Shown in pieces: positions 35,802 through 44,260 of a DNA stretch of 64,000 nt. Below the pieces are notes generated by a model. It did no database searches and was not told the origin of the DNA. It was given only the letters and a program-made list of their open reading frames with translations. The stretch's first letter is position 1, and every line of letters begins with the position of its first letter. A program made the translations under genes and the position numbers. Location: contig NZ_PNFV01000002.1 in the NCBI RefSeq assembly GCF_002940945.1, forward strand, positions 62,001-126,000, written 5' to 3'. This DNA comes from Limosilactobacillus pontis. Its GTDB lineage: Bacteria > Bacillota > Bacilli > Lactobacillales > Lactobacillaceae.

Positions 35802-36296
35802 ATGCCAATGGGAACGTATCAGCAGGTTAAGGACGAACTAAAGAAACTGGGGATCGATGATTATGACGTAGTCGATCATCCCGCGGCCCACACCACCGAG
35901 GAGGCCGACAAATACATTGCCGGTCGTGAGGGGGTTCGAACCAAGACAATGTTTCTAAAGGGAAAGAAAAAGAAGTTCTATATGGTCATCATGGATGACA
36001 AAAAGCGGATGGATTTCCACGAGTTTCAGGACCTAACTGGGGCCAAGCGGGTCTCAATGGCTCAACCCGAGGACTTGGCAAAACAACTGGGTCTGGCACC
36101 GGGGATCGTCTCTCCGTTTGGTCTAATGAATAACACCGACCATAACGTTCAGGTTTATTTCGATCAGGACATTGTTGATGAGTCAATTCAGACCTTCCAT
36201 CCAAACGAGAACACTCACACAATCTTCATTAAGACATCAGACCTATTTAAGTTTCTGAAAGCGGAAGGCTATGAACCAGTAATTATTGACCTGTAA
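35802..36296 (+). CDS. YbaK/EbsC-family aminoacyl-tRNA deacylase
   Basis: A 164-residue single-domain protein of the YbaK/ProX editing family, which removes wrongly charged amino acids from tRNA (for example Ala or Cys on tRNA-Pro). The conserved region includes VDHPAAHTTEEADKYI and RTKTMFLKGKKKKFYMVIMD. The frame opens with a GTG at 35793, but AAAAGGAG at 35786-35793 gives a correct 8-base spacing to the ATG at 35802. It is flanked by terminators and stands alone. Confidence 0.87.
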   Translation: MPMGTYQQVKDELKKLGIDDYDVVDHPAAHTTEEADKYIAGREGVRTKTMFLKGKKKKFYMVIMDDKKRMDFHEFQDLTGAKRVSMAQPEDLAKQLGLAPGIVSPFGLMNNTDHNVQVYFDQDIVDESIQTFHPNENTHTIFIKTSDLFKFLKAEGYEPVIIDL

Positions 36297-36301
36297 GTAA
36301 A

Positions 36302-36341
36302 AAATCACTCCTTCAGCCATCTGGCTGGGGGAGTGATTTTG
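36302..36341. terminator. Bidirectional terminator
   Basis: AAAATCACTCC and GGAGTGATTTT with inner CAGCC/GGCTG pairing, between the YbaK gene and the converging PepSY gene. Confidence 0.88.
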
Positions 36342-36349
36342 CTACTTGT

Positions 36350-36907
36350 TTAGTGATCAACTTCACTGCTGATGATGTCTTGATTGAGGGCGTTGATCTT
36401 GACCTCAGTGGTCTGATTGCTGTCGACCACTTCAACCTCCCAGGTCTGCTTGCCTTCGTCGTTCTCCAGGGTCCACTTTTGCCCTTGTCCTTGCTTGGCT
36501 TCCTTCTCTGCCAGTTTGGTAGCTGTCTTCCGGCTAATGGTCTTGTTCAGGTCCAAGGCTGAGTTGGCGTCATCCTTGTCGAGTTTGCTGGAGTGACTCC
36601 AGGTGATTTTCCCAGTCTTAGCGTTAATTGCGGCGGTGTGTTCCTGGTTTTTATCAAATCCGTCGATCTGGTACTGATAGCGATTGCCCTTTGGCTCTAG
36701 AGTGATCTCTGAGATTTTGGCGTTCTTGAACTCTTTTTGGAACTTCTTAACTGCTTGTTTCTGGCTAATCTTGATATCCTGAGTTTTAGCTTGAGCGGCG
36801 TTGACGGTTGGACTCGTGGCTAGACTAATCCCACCGAGAGCACTGGTGGTTAAGGTGGCTACAGCCATTAAGTGCACAATGCGGGATTTCAATGAGTGTT
36901 GTTTCAT
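36350..36907 (-). CDS. Secreted PepSY-domain protein
   Basis: A 185-residue protein with a signal peptide (MKQHSLKSRIVHLMAVATL up to about AQAKT, residue 38) and two PepSY-type repeats: DIKISQKQAVKKFQKEFKNA with INAKTGKITW, then TISRKTATKLAEKEA with KINALNQDIISSEVD. PepSY domains are thought to restrain proteases in the cell envelope. I chose the ATG at 36907, 10 bases after AGGAGG; a TTG nine bases earlier lies on top of that site. Confidence 0.85.
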   Translation of the reverse strand: MKQHSLKSRIVHLMAVATLTTSALGGISLATSPTVNAAQAKTQDIKISQKQAVKKFQKEFKNAKISEITLEPKGNRYQYQIDGFDKNQEHTAAINAKTGKITWSHSSKLDKDDANSALDLNKTISRKTATKLAEKEAKQGQGQKWTLENDEGKQTWEVEVVDSNQTTEVKINALNQDIISSEVDH

Positions 36908-37015
36908 TATATGCAAACCTCCTATAGATTGTCTGAACTGCTTTAATGTAATTATACCAGGTTTATAACAGATTTAATGCAGTAGAGTAGTTAACAATAG
37001 TATAAGAAAAATAGC

Positions 37016-37051
37016 ACCCATTTAATAAACATATATATTTATTAAATGGGT
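37016..37051. repeat. Perfect 14-bp inverted repeat in an intergenic region
   Basis: ACCCATTTAATAAA (37016-37029) and TTTATTAAATGGGT (37038-37051) enclose the loop CATATATA. No T run follows on either strand. It lies upstream of the PepSY gene and downstream of asnS in an AT-rich gap of about 320 bases (36908-37229), whose only other feature is the asnS terminator. Confidence 0.7.
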
Positions 37052-37162
37052 AAAATGCACGCGACAATCATATTAGAATTGTCTATATAAATAGATACTT
37101 CAAACAAATTCTTATCAAAATGATTAAAATATTAAAAATATATGTTTTATGGAAAGAATAAA

Positions 37163-37208
37163 GTTTACCCCCGTAGAACCTCATTTTCGACGCTTTACGG
37201 GGGTAAAC
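37163..37208 (-). terminator. Terminator of asnA-asnS
   Basis: GTTTACCCCCGTA (37163-37175) pairs perfectly with TACGGGGGTAAAC (37196-37208), 22 bases after the asnS stop. Confidence 0.8.
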
Positions 37209-37229
37209 ATGTTTATTGAAATTTATTGA

Positions 37230-38546
37230 TTATGGGCGCAGACGGTTGAGCATCCGTGGGAACGGGATGTTTTCCCGGATGTGATCCTGTAGGGTAATCC
37301 AGGACAGGAACCGTTCCAGTCCCATTCCAAAGCCGGAGTGTGGTACGGAACCGAACTTGCGCAGGTCGTCGTACCAACCATAGTCCTTCTTGGACAGACC
37401 ATTTTCTTCCAGCTTATTAGTGATGTAATCGTAGTCGTAGGAACGTTCGGAACCACCAATGATCTCACCATAGCCCTCCGGTGCTAGAAGGTCAGCACAG
37501 ATGACTTCCCGATCATCCTCAGGGTTAGTTGGCATGTAGAAAGCCTTAATTGCCCGTGGGTAGTTCATGATGAAGACCGGCTTATTAAACTGGTCAGCCA
37601 GGTAGGTTTCTTCTGGCGAACCAAAGTCGTCACCGTACTTGGAGTCGAAGCCACCTTCTTGGAGCATTTCGATGGCCTTCTTGTAGGTAATCCGTGGATA
37701 TGGCAGCTCAGTAAATGGTTTCAGGCTTTCCACGGACCGACCGACCATTTCAAGTTCAGTAGCGCAGTGGTCAATCAGGTCCTGAACCAGGTAAGCAACG
37801 TATTGTTCCTGAATCTTGAGACTTTCGTCCTGGTGCATCCAGGCCATTTCAGGTTCGATCATCCAGAACTCGGTCATGTGCCGACGAGTCTTGGATTTCT
37901 CTGCCCGGAAGGTTGGCCCCATCGTGTAGATCTTGCCGAGGGCCATGCATCCAGCTTCACCGTAGAGCTGACCAGATTGTGACAGGTAGGCGTCCTCATC
38001 AAAGTACTTTACGTCGAAGAGTTCCGTCGTCCCTTCTGGAGCACTGGCAGTCAGTTCAGGGGCGTCGAATTGGGTAAAACCGTGCTTGTCAAAGAACTCC
38101 ATTGTGGCCAGCTTGACCCGACTACGGATCCGCATGAGTGCCCACGGTTTGCGGGACCGTAGCCAGAGGTGACGGTGATCAAGCAGGAAGTCGATCCCAT
38201 GCTCTTTGTTACCAATCGGGTAGTCTTCGCTGGCGCCGACGATTTCGATTTCCTTAATGTGGATCTCGTAGCCGAACTTGGACCGCTTATCCTCAGCAAT
38301 TTCACCGGTGACGTAGAAACTGGTCTCCTGGTGCAGGTCGTGCTTAGCCAGGTCGAATGTTGCTTCGTCAACGTCGTTTTTTCGGATGATCCCTTGGAAG
38401 AAGCCGGTACCGTCCCGCAGTTGCAGGAAGGCAATCTTACCGCTGGACCGCTTGTCTGTCAGCCACACACCGATCTTGACGGTTTCGCCAACGTGCTTAG
38501 GTGATTCACTAATCGTAATTGTTTCCACTGTTGAATACTCTCCCAA
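37230..38546 (-). CDS. asnS: Asparagine-tRNA ligase
   Basis: A 438-residue class IIb aminoacyl-tRNA synthetase. The N-terminal anticodon-binding OB fold ([20 protein letters not shown]) is followed by the catalytic domain with motif 2 near [20 protein letters not shown] and motif 3 as [13 protein letters not shown]. The length is usual for AsnRS; the aspartate enzyme is longer. It starts 12 bases after the asnA stop, so both are read from the asparagine T-box transcript. Confidence 0.95.
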   Translation of the reverse strand: MGEYSTVETITISESPKHVGETVKIGVWLTDKRSSGKIAFLQLRDGTGFFQGIIRKNDVDEATFDLAKHDLHQETSFYVTGEIAEDKRSKFGYEIHIKEIEIVGASEDYPIGNKEHGIDFLLDHRHLWLRSRKPWALMRIRSRVKLATMEFFDKHGFTQFDAPELTASAPEGTTELFDVKYFDEDAYLSQSGQLYGEAGCMALGKIYTMGPTFRAEKSKTRRHMTEFWMIEPEMAWMHQDESLKIQEQYVAYLVQDLIDHCATELEMVGRSVESLKPFTELPYPRITYKKAIEMLQEGGFDSKYGDDFGSPEETYLADQFNKPVFIMNYPRAIKAFYMPTNPEDDREVICADLLAPEGYGEIIGGSERSYDYDYITNKLEENGLSKKDYGWYDDLRKFGSVPHSGFGMGLERFLSWITLQDHIRENIPFPRMLNRLRP

Positions 38547-38558
38547 CCTAATTTATTT

Positions 38559-39569
38559 TTATAGAATTTGAATATGTGCTGCTTCACACTTCTTCAGCAT
38601 ATCTTCTGGCCAAACACTGGCTTGAACTTCCCCGACGTGGGCCTTGCCCAACAGGAGCATACAGAGCCGAGATTGGCCAATTCCTCCACCAATTGTATAT
38701 GGTAATTCGCCGTTGAGCAACATTTTATGGAATGGGAGTTTAGCCCGGTCCTCGGCACCAGCCTTTTTCAATTGTTCACGCATCGATTCTTCACTGACCC
38801 GGATTCCCATACTGGAGATTTCCAGCTTACACTGGAGTGGTTCGTACCAGAAGATGATGTCCCCGTTGAGCTGCCAGTCATCGTAGTCGGGTGCCCGGCC
38901 GTCGTGCGGCTTACCGGAGCGTTTGAGCTTGTCCCCGATCTTCATAATGAAGACGGCGCCCATTTCCTTAGCAATCTTGTCTTCACGCTCCATTGGCGTC
39001 AGGTCTGGCCAGCGGTCTTCCAACTCCTGGGTAGTAATAAAGTGGATATCATCCGGCAGCTGGTAAACGGCATCTGGGTAGAGTTCCCAGAGTTCACGTT
39101 CGATCCGCTTGATAACCTTGAAGATCTGACGAACGGTAGCCTTCAGCGTGGTTTCAGTCCGTTCCTCCTTGGCGATAATCTTCTCCCAGTCCCATTGATC
39201 GACGTAGATGGAATGGAAGTTATCGAGATCCTCATCCTTACGAATAGCGTTCATGTTGGTGTAGAGGCCTTCATGCATGCCGAAGCCGTACTTCTTGAGG
39301 GCCATTCGTTTCCACTTGGCGAGGGAGTGGACGACTTCAATTGTCTCACCGGGCATTCCCTGCATGGTGAAGGAGACTGGCTTCTCGACCCCGTTCAGGT
39401 TATCGTTGAGTCCAGTACCTTTTTCAACGAACATCGGTGCCGACATCCGTTGGAGATGCAGATCATGCCCGAATTCATCTTGGAAGTTTTCACGGATGAA
39501 ACGAATTGCCGCTTCGGTATCACGAATTGATAACTTTGGATCGTAGTCCTTTGGAATAATTAAACTCAT
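38559..39569 (-). CDS. asnA: Aspartate-ammonia ligase (asparagine synthetase A)
   Basis: A 336-residue enzyme making asparagine from aspartate, ammonia and ATP, structurally a class II synthetase relative. It begins [20 protein letters not shown]; typical stretches are [20 protein letters not shown] and [20 protein letters not shown]. The frame runs upstream to 39635 through the terminator, but AAAGGAG before the ATG at 39569 fixes the start. It is controlled by the T-box leader directly upstream and co-transcribed with asnS. Confidence 0.96.
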   Translation of the reverse strand: MSLIIPKDYDPKLSIRDTEAAIRFIRENFQDEFGHDLHLQRMSAPMFVEKGTGLNDNLNGVEKPVSFTMQGMPGETIEVVHSLAKWKRMALKKYGFGMHEGLYTNMNAIRKDEDLDNFHSIYVDQWDWEKIIAKEERTETTLKATVRQIFKVIKRIERELWELYPDAVYQLPDDIHFITTQELEDRWPDLTPMEREDKIAKEMGAVFIMKIGDKLKRSGKPHDGRAPDYDDWQLNGDIIFWYEPLQCKLEISSMGIRVSEESMREQLKKAGAEDRAKLPFHKMLLNGELPYTIGGGIGQSRLCMLLLGKAHVGEVQASVWPEDMLKKCEAAHIQIL

Positions 39570-39611
39570 AAATAACACTCCTTTAGTCAGAATCGATATT
39601 TGAGAGCGAAT

Positions 39612-39898
39612 AAAAAAGCCCTTCGTCCCCATCAACTAAGGGACGAAAGGCTTTATTCCGCGGTACCACCCAAGTTGTCCGAGTAAAACTCAGACCACTC
39701 TTTTCGAACACGAACATGTTCTACCGGCGAGGTAACGTACCGGGGACGGCTGAGCCTACTTTGGTCGGACCATTTGGGTCAGCGGCATTACGAGAAAGTG
39801 TTTTTCAATCGTCCAGGGTCGGTCAGCTTCCCACTACTGCTGACTCACTTAACGAATGCGGCGACTTACTCTTCTTTCTCATCGCTTTTGAAATCTTT
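39612..39898 (-). promoter_or_regulatory. T-box leader, asparagine specific
   Basis: The minus strand shows the T-box GGGTGGTACCGCGG (39658-39671) just before a terminator (AGCCTTTCGTCCC paired with GGGACGAAGGGCT plus six T, 39612-39652). Stem I base is GAGAAAG (39874-39880) with CTTTCTC (39792-39798). The specifier just before its 3' side reads AAC (39802-39800), an asparagine codon, followed by the usual purine. Uncharged tRNA-Asn should therefore stabilise the antiterminator and allow asnA-asnS transcription. Confidence 0.92.
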
Positions 39899-39904
39899 AA
39901 TGAT

Positions 39905-39932
39905 ATTCTAACTGGTTTTTAAATAATTGCAA
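39905..39932 (-). promoter_or_regulatory. Promoter of the asnA T-box transcript
   Basis: On the minus strand TTGCAA (39932-39927), 16 bases, TAGAAT (39910-39905). Predicted transcription start about 39898, just before stem I. Confidence 0.7.
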
Positions 39933-39951
39933 GTACCTTTTAAAAATTTAT

Positions 39952-40503
39952 TTATCTGGTTGTCCGCAAATTAATTTTGGCAACCTGACGTAGGATAATA
40001 AAGATGATCAGGGCCTCGATTGGCCAGGTAATAACTTCCTTAGGCAGCCGGATTGCCAGCAGAGCCATAAACGTTCGACCGGTACTTGATGAACTGAGGC
40101 TCATCAGGTAGATCCACAGGGTTGTGAATACAACGTTGGTCACGAGGATCTGGAAGAATTCGTAAATCAGGGCTCGCTGCCAGGTGATCTTCTGATTGTA
40201 GAGAAACATTCCGGCGATCACTCCGGAGACAAACGCTGACAGGGTGAAACCCGGAAAGAACAGGGTGCCTGAGCTGAGGATAGTGTTGGCGATCAGGTCA
40301 TTAATGACCATCGCCAGGCCGCCGATCCAGGGCCCCAGAAAGTAGCCGATCAAGGCGGTGGCGATGAAACCGAGGCCAACCTTGACAACGGCCGGATCAC
40401 CGACTGAGAGCTTACCGAGGACCACCTGTAGGGCGATCAGCATGGATGCCAGGGTCATCTGACGTGTAGTGAAGCGGGGACCAGAAAAAGATAGAATTGA
40501 CAT
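39952..40503 (-). CDS. folT: ECF transporter S component, probable folate binder FolT
   Basis: A 183-residue membrane protein with about 6 segments. The opening TTRQMTLASMLIALQVVLGK, the inner GFIATALIGYFLGPWIGGLA and late LPKEVITWPIEA stretches match the folate-type S component family. S components bind the vitamin and share the common EcfA-A'-T module, which is not in this window. I set the start at the ATG 40503 (GGGAGG at 8 bases); a TTG two codons earlier is possible. It lies behind a structured leader. Confidence 0.82.
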   Translation of the reverse strand: MSILSFSGPRFTTRQMTLASMLIALQVVLGKLSVGDPAVVKVGLGFIATALIGYFLGPWIGGLAMVINDLIANTILSSGTLFFPGFTLSAFVSGVIAGMFLYNQKITWQRALIYEFFQILVTNVVFTTLWIYLMSLSSSSTGRTFMALLAIRLPKEVITWPIEALIIFIILRQVAKINLRTTR

Positions 40504-40656
40504 AGTCAAAACCTCCCTAAGATTATTTTGTTAGGGACGACATTGACGCATGTCCAATGTGGTGAATGCGGAAAAACCCAAGCGGCCAGTCTAGCCTCCT
40601 TTCAACGTTCACATTCCGTTCCGTTGAACAATGACTCGGGAGTTCCTACCCCAACA
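40504..40656 (-). promoter_or_regulatory. Structured leader of folT, candidate riboswitch
   Basis: A leader of about 150 bases can fold on the minus strand as GGAA/TTCC outside CCCGAG/CTTGGG, with an inner TTCAACG/CGTTGAA hairpin. The loop of that hairpin holds AATGTG, which can pair with CACATT downstream, and GAATG, which can pair with CATTC, giving pseudoknot potential. A later ACATTG/CAATGT hairpin competes for part of it. Finally CCCTAA/TTAGGG folds over the Shine-Dalgarno AGGGAGG. This fits translational control. The conserved bases of the THF riboswitch I know are not evident, so the class is open. Confidence 0.5.
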
Positions 40657-40662
40657 ATCGGT

Positions 40663-40691
40663 AGTATACGATATATCCGGACATCATTCAA
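40663..40691 (-). promoter_or_regulatory. Promoter of folT
   Basis: On the minus strand TTGAAT (40691-40686), 17 bases, TATACT (40668-40663), placing the transcript start at about 40656. Confidence 0.7.
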
Positions 40692-40767
40692 CCTTTTTGC
40701 TTTTACGGCTAAATAAGAACAATAAGGATTGATTTACTTGATAAAGTTCACGTTGCAACAGGGACTT

Positions 40768-40796
40768 TTGCCTTTTGGGGGTAGGTTTCGTATGAT
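40768..40796 (+). promoter_or_regulatory. Promoter of the amidase gene
   Basis: TTGCCT (40768-40773), 17 bases, TATGAT (40791-40796), 34 bases before the ATG. Confidence 0.6.
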
Positions 40797-40830
40797 AGGA
40801 ACAGTAAGTTCTGAAAGGAGGATCCCTACC

Positions 40831-41610
40831 ATGCAAAAGCGACAACTGAGTCTGATTATGGCCTGCGTGGCTACAGGGCTGGCAATTGTCCTGCTGGCAG
40901 TTTTGATGATTCCGGGACGTGGTGTTCATTACGTTTCTTCGTCGGTCCTCCAACGTCATTTCTACCTGCATAGCGGCTGGTACTATGATGGCCGTGACTG
41001 GGCCTTTGTCCAAGGCGGCCATAAGGTGACCGGAACTCGGCAGATCAACGGGGTTGCATACCACTTTGACCGAGATGGCAAGCAGATTTTACCATACCGG
41101 GTTAACTACCAGTACCAGCTCACTACAGGGCAGGGAACTAATCAGCCAGCCACTCCAAAATACATTATCCTGCATGATGTTGGTAGTCGTGCTAATGGGC
41201 AGCAGGCGGCCAGTTTCATGCAGCGGACGGCAAATAGTAACCAGGCCTACACGAACTTTGTGGTCGGTAATGGTGGGACGGTCTACCAGATGAAACGACC
41301 GGGGACCGTGGCCTGGGGTGCCGGAACGACCGCCAATCAGAATGCTCCCGTTCAGATCGAACTTGGTCACGCCGCCAATACAAATGAGTTTCGGGCCGAT
41401 TACCAGGCCTACGTTGCCCTGGCTCGTGACATGGCTGGTAAGTACGGGATCCCGCTGACCCTGGATCAGGGAAATTCAGACACAAGCGGGGTTAAGAGCC
41501 ACCGCTGGGTTAGCCAGCATATCTGGGGTGACCACCAGGACCCCTATGAATACCTTATTCGGTACGGTATTAGCAAGACCGAGTTGGCCAATGATTTGGC
41601 AGGCAGGTAA
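40831..41610 (+). CDS. Membrane-anchored N-acetylmuramoyl-L-alanine amidase (Amidase_2) with a choline-binding-like repeat
   Basis: A 259-residue protein. An N-terminal membrane anchor (about residues 5-27, LIMACVATGLAIVLLAVLMI) is followed by an aromatic and Gly-rich cell-wall-binding-like repeat (HSGWYYDGRDWAFVQGG and GVAYHFDRDGKQ). The Amidase_2 domain starts near YIILHDVGSRANG with zinc His, continues with NFVVGNGGTVYQMKRPGTVA and has a late His in SHRWVSQHIWGDHQDPYEYL. The enzymes cut between muramic acid and L-alanine. AAAGGAGG at 40814-40821 sets the start. No cleavable signal is obvious, so it probably stays on the membrane. Confidence 0.85.
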   Translation: MQKRQLSLIMACVATGLAIVLLAVLMIPGRGVHYVSSSVLQRHFYLHSGWYYDGRDWAFVQGGHKVTGTRQINGVAYHFDRDGKQILPYRVNYQYQLTTGQGTNQPATPKYIILHDVGSRANGQQAASFMQRTANSNQAYTNFVVGNGGTVYQMKRPGTVAWGAGTTANQNAPVQIELGHAANTNEFRADYQAYVALARDMAGKYGIPLTLDQGNSDTSGVKSHRWVSQHIWGDHQDPYEYLIRYGISKTELANDLAGR

Positions 41611-41620
41611 ATATATGAAA

Positions 41621-41661
41621 GGGCCGCTAGCGTTCAAAACCGAACACTAGCGGCTCTTTTT
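41621..41661. terminator. Terminator between amidase and glycerol dehydrogenase
   Basis: GCCGCTAGCGTTC and GAACACTAGCGGC form a nearly perfect stem; T run on the plus strand. It also lies at the end of the converging gldA gene. Confidence 0.82.
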
Positions 41662-41686
41662 ATGCGTGATTACATTTGACTATCGA

Positions 41687-42811
41687 TTAGCACATGTGGT
41701 GGCACTTGTGCGTGTGTGCTGCTAGGTAATCCTTGGTGTAGGAATCAACGGCCCTGAATGCCTGGGCAACGTCGTCTGGTTCGACGGCGAATGGTAGCCG
41801 GCTAATGGTGTCATTCTCGGAGCAGGCCGCCTTGGCAGCACTCAGCAGTTCCTCATCGGACGCATCGGCTAGGTGGAGATCGTCAAGGGTGGTTGGCAGG
41901 CCGAGGGAAAGGATCAGCTTGAAGTACTTGTTATAACGTTCTTCGCTGGCCCCTTCAAGCATCAGCTGGGTCAAGGTCCCGTAAGCAACCTTTTGCCCGT
42001 GGGTGAGGTCGTGGGTTTCCTCCAGCGTTGTCAGACCATCGTGAATGGCGTGGGCACCGGACAGGCCACCACTTTCAAAGCCTAGACCACTCATCAGAGT
42101 GTTGGCTTCGATGATTTTCTCAAGGGCGCTGGTAACGACGTGCTTCTTGACATCAGCCACGGCCAGGTGAGCGTACTTGAAGAGGGTGTCTTCACACTTC
42201 TGGGCAATTGCATTACCGACTAAGGTCTGCTTTTCGTTTAGCATTGTGTCGGCACCAGCCTGGGCAACCGCCTGGGCTTCAACGTTGGTGGCCAGGGCGT
42301 CGGCGATCCCGGCGATCAGCAGGTCAGCTGGGGCGCCAGCGATGACTTGGCTGTCAACCAGGACCAAGTCAGGGTTGTGGGAGTAGAAACGGTAGTGGTC
42401 GAAACTACCGTCGTCGGTGTAGATAACTGATAGCCGGGAACACGGAGCGTCCGTTGAGGCCAAGGTAGGCATAATGACAACCGGCAGGCCGAGATTGTCG
42501 GCTACCGCCTTGGCGGAGTCGCTGGTTTTACCGCCCCCGAGACCGTAGATGACCGTGACGCCGTCCTTCTTGCCAATTTCGCTGACCCGATTGATCTCAT
42601 TGGTGGAAGATTCACCATTGAACTTGACCAGGTCTACGTCATAACCGTTGTCCTTCAGATAATTTTCAAACCGTTGACCAATAACTTTGTAAACTGTTTC
42701 TCCAGTTAGCAGCAGCGGTTTCTTACCGAAGCCCTTCAGATATGGGTCGCTCTTCAGCAGAACACCCTTACCTTGAACGTATGATGATGGCGAAGCAAAT
42801 TCTTTAATCAT
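41687..42811 (-). CDS. gldA: Glycerol dehydrogenase
   Basis: A 374-residue iron-containing-alcohol-dehydrogenase-fold enzyme that oxidises glycerol to dihydroxyacetone with NAD. The nucleotide-binding GLGGGKTSDSAKAVAD is at about residue 92. Metal ligands are Asp in IAGIADALATNVEAQA, His in GLSGAHAIHDGLT and His in THGQKVAYG. The C-terminus ends in a histidine and cysteine-rich tail (HTHKCHHMC). GGAGG precedes the ATG. It has no gene neighbours in its pathway and carries a cre-like element in the promoter region. Confidence 0.93.
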   Translation of the reverse strand: MIKEFASPSSYVQGKGVLLKSDPYLKGFGKKPLLLTGETVYKVIGQRFENYLKDNGYDVDLVKFNGESSTNEINRVSEIGKKDGVTVIYGLGGGKTSDSAKAVADNLGLPVVIMPTLASTDAPCSRLSVIYTDDGSFDHYRFYSHNPDLVLVDSQVIAGAPADLLIAGIADALATNVEAQAVAQAGADTMLNEKQTLVGNAIAQKCEDTLFKYAHLAVADVKKHVVTSALEKIIEANTLMSGLGFESGGLSGAHAIHDGLTTLEETHDLTHGQKVAYGTLTQLMLEGASEERYNKYFKLILSLGLPTTLDDLHLADASDEELLSAAKAACSENDTISRLPFAVEPDDVAQAFRAVDSYTKDYLAAHTHKCHHMC

Positions 42812-42837
42812 AACAACGAACCTCCAATTTATTTATT

Positions 42838-42858
42838 TTGTAAGCGTTACCCTTACAA
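42838..42858. promoter_or_regulatory. cre-like element and inverted repeat upstream of gldA
   Basis: TTGTAAG, CGTTACC, CTTACAA is a perfect 7-bp inverted repeat with a 7-base spacer. Its left part TTGTAAGCGTTACCC matches the catabolite-responsive element closely. It lies 26 bases before the gldA start. From 42859 to 43098 I see no gene and no clear signal. Confidence 0.6.
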
Positions 42859-43098
42859 CCTTGATTGTACTATAAGAGATCGGTTACTGATCAAGAATTT
42901 GTGATTAAATTGCCAAATTATATTAAACTTAAACCTTTGCCTTGCTGATTTGTTACATAGGCAGGGTGGGAGAGATGACGATTTGATTGATAAAATTAAA
43001 TGTACACGTGATGCCGCCTGGCCATGGCACAACTTTATTTGCAGGAAGTTATAAAATAATTTGGGAGTTATAAAAAGTTACAAAAGAGATGGACCGTT

Positions 43099-44201
43099 AT
43101 GGGAAATCCGTTTAATCCAAGCTTTGGGATGGTACCCAGCATTTTCCTAGATCGGGACTCACTGTCTAAGAGGGTTGTGAGTGAGTTGAATAATGCAGAC
43201 TCGCCGTTTCAGACATCACTAATTTACGGGCAGCGTGGGGCTGGGAAGACAACACTGATGACTGCTGTTGCTAATGAACTTAGCGAGAATCCGCACTGGG
43301 AGGTAGTCAACCTGGTTCTGGACGATGACCTGCTTGAATCACTACTGGCCCAGCTTCGGGAAAAACTAGAGGAACTAAAACTCTTTAAGGACCTGGACCT
43401 CAAGGTTGCCTTCAAGGGGATTCAGGTCGATAAAAAGATGGGCCGACCGACCGTATCGGCCAACTTTCAGACGGCCTTTCATCAGCTACTTGAAAGGTTT
43501 ACACAGGAGGAAATCAGGATCTTGATCACGATTGACGAGGTCAAGGTCACACCGCAATTGCGAAAGCTGATTTCATGTTACCAGATCATGCTCCGTGACA
43601 ACCTGAGCGTATCCTTACTGATGGCGGGATTATCAGATAATGTTTCGGAGATCCAAAACGATGATGTACTGACCTTCCTGCTACGGGCTAATCGGATCAC
43701 CCTTAACCCCCTTGATGCTGAGAGTATCAAGGCCAGTTATGCGCGAATCTTCCGTGACGCTGGTTATGAGATTGCGATTCCGACTCTGCTTTGCATGACC
43801 AAGCAGACGATGGGATTTGCCTACGCCTTTCAACTCCTTGGCTATCTAGTCTGGCAGGCAGCCGAAAGCCAGTCTACCAAGCAGGTCACGTTGAAGACGG
43901 TTAAGGAGATCCAAGACCAATATATTAGTGCCCTGTTCCGTAACGTCTATCATAAGGTTTACCATGAGATGTCAATGCGGGAGCGCGAATTTGTTCAGGC
44001 GATGGTTAAGACGGGTCAATTCCAGGTAAAGGCCCAGCAAATCGGTCAACTCATGGGGAAGCAACCGGGCTATATTTCTGTTTATCGGCGCAAGTTGATC
44101 GATGACCAAATTATTACGCCGACCGGCTATGTTACATCCGCTTTATGCTGCCTTACTTTGACCAGTACGTCGAGGAACAAATGTTAATGGACCAGTTTTA
44201 A
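43099..44201 (+). pseudogene. AAA-type ATPase with C-terminal helix domain, C-terminus frameshifted
   Basis: An ATPase of the AAA/archaeal-ATPase-like type. Walker A is GQRGAGKTT at residues 44-52, Walker B lies in ILITIDEV, and the C-terminal part has winged-helix-like KAQQIGQLMGKQPGYISVYR. The intact frame covers 362 residues to a stop at 44187, but its last 20 residues are low-quality. Adding one G at about 44131 restores GYGYIRFMLPYFDQYVEEQM and a stop at 44199-44201, as in intact relatives of this style. So the final 20 or so residues are altered by one missing G, by mutation or sequencing error. Most of the ATPase is intact. Function unknown. Confidence 0.8.
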
Positions 44202-44207
44202 ACAAAA

Positions 44208-44250
44208 AAATCGCTTCCAGATCAGCACAGCTGCTGATTCGGGGCGATTT
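44208..44250. terminator. Bidirectional terminator
   Basis: AAATCGC and GCGATTT outer arms with ATCAGCA/TGCTGAT inside, A run before and weak T run after. It separates the ATPase from the converging pepN. Confidence 0.8.
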
Positions 44251-44260
44251 AATTTACTTA

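Noticed and set aside
38727..39530. 267-codon open frame on the plus strand
   Set aside because: It is antisense to asnA, has no ribosome site and its composition is the mirror of the real gene.
40504..40656. Call of the folT leader as a THF riboswitch
   Set aside because: The conserved core bases were not found by eye, so I report only a structured leader.
29240..43085. AAAAAGTTACAAAA seen before 29276 and before 43099 as a shared operator
   Set aside because: Short AT-rich similarity without symmetry; likely chance.
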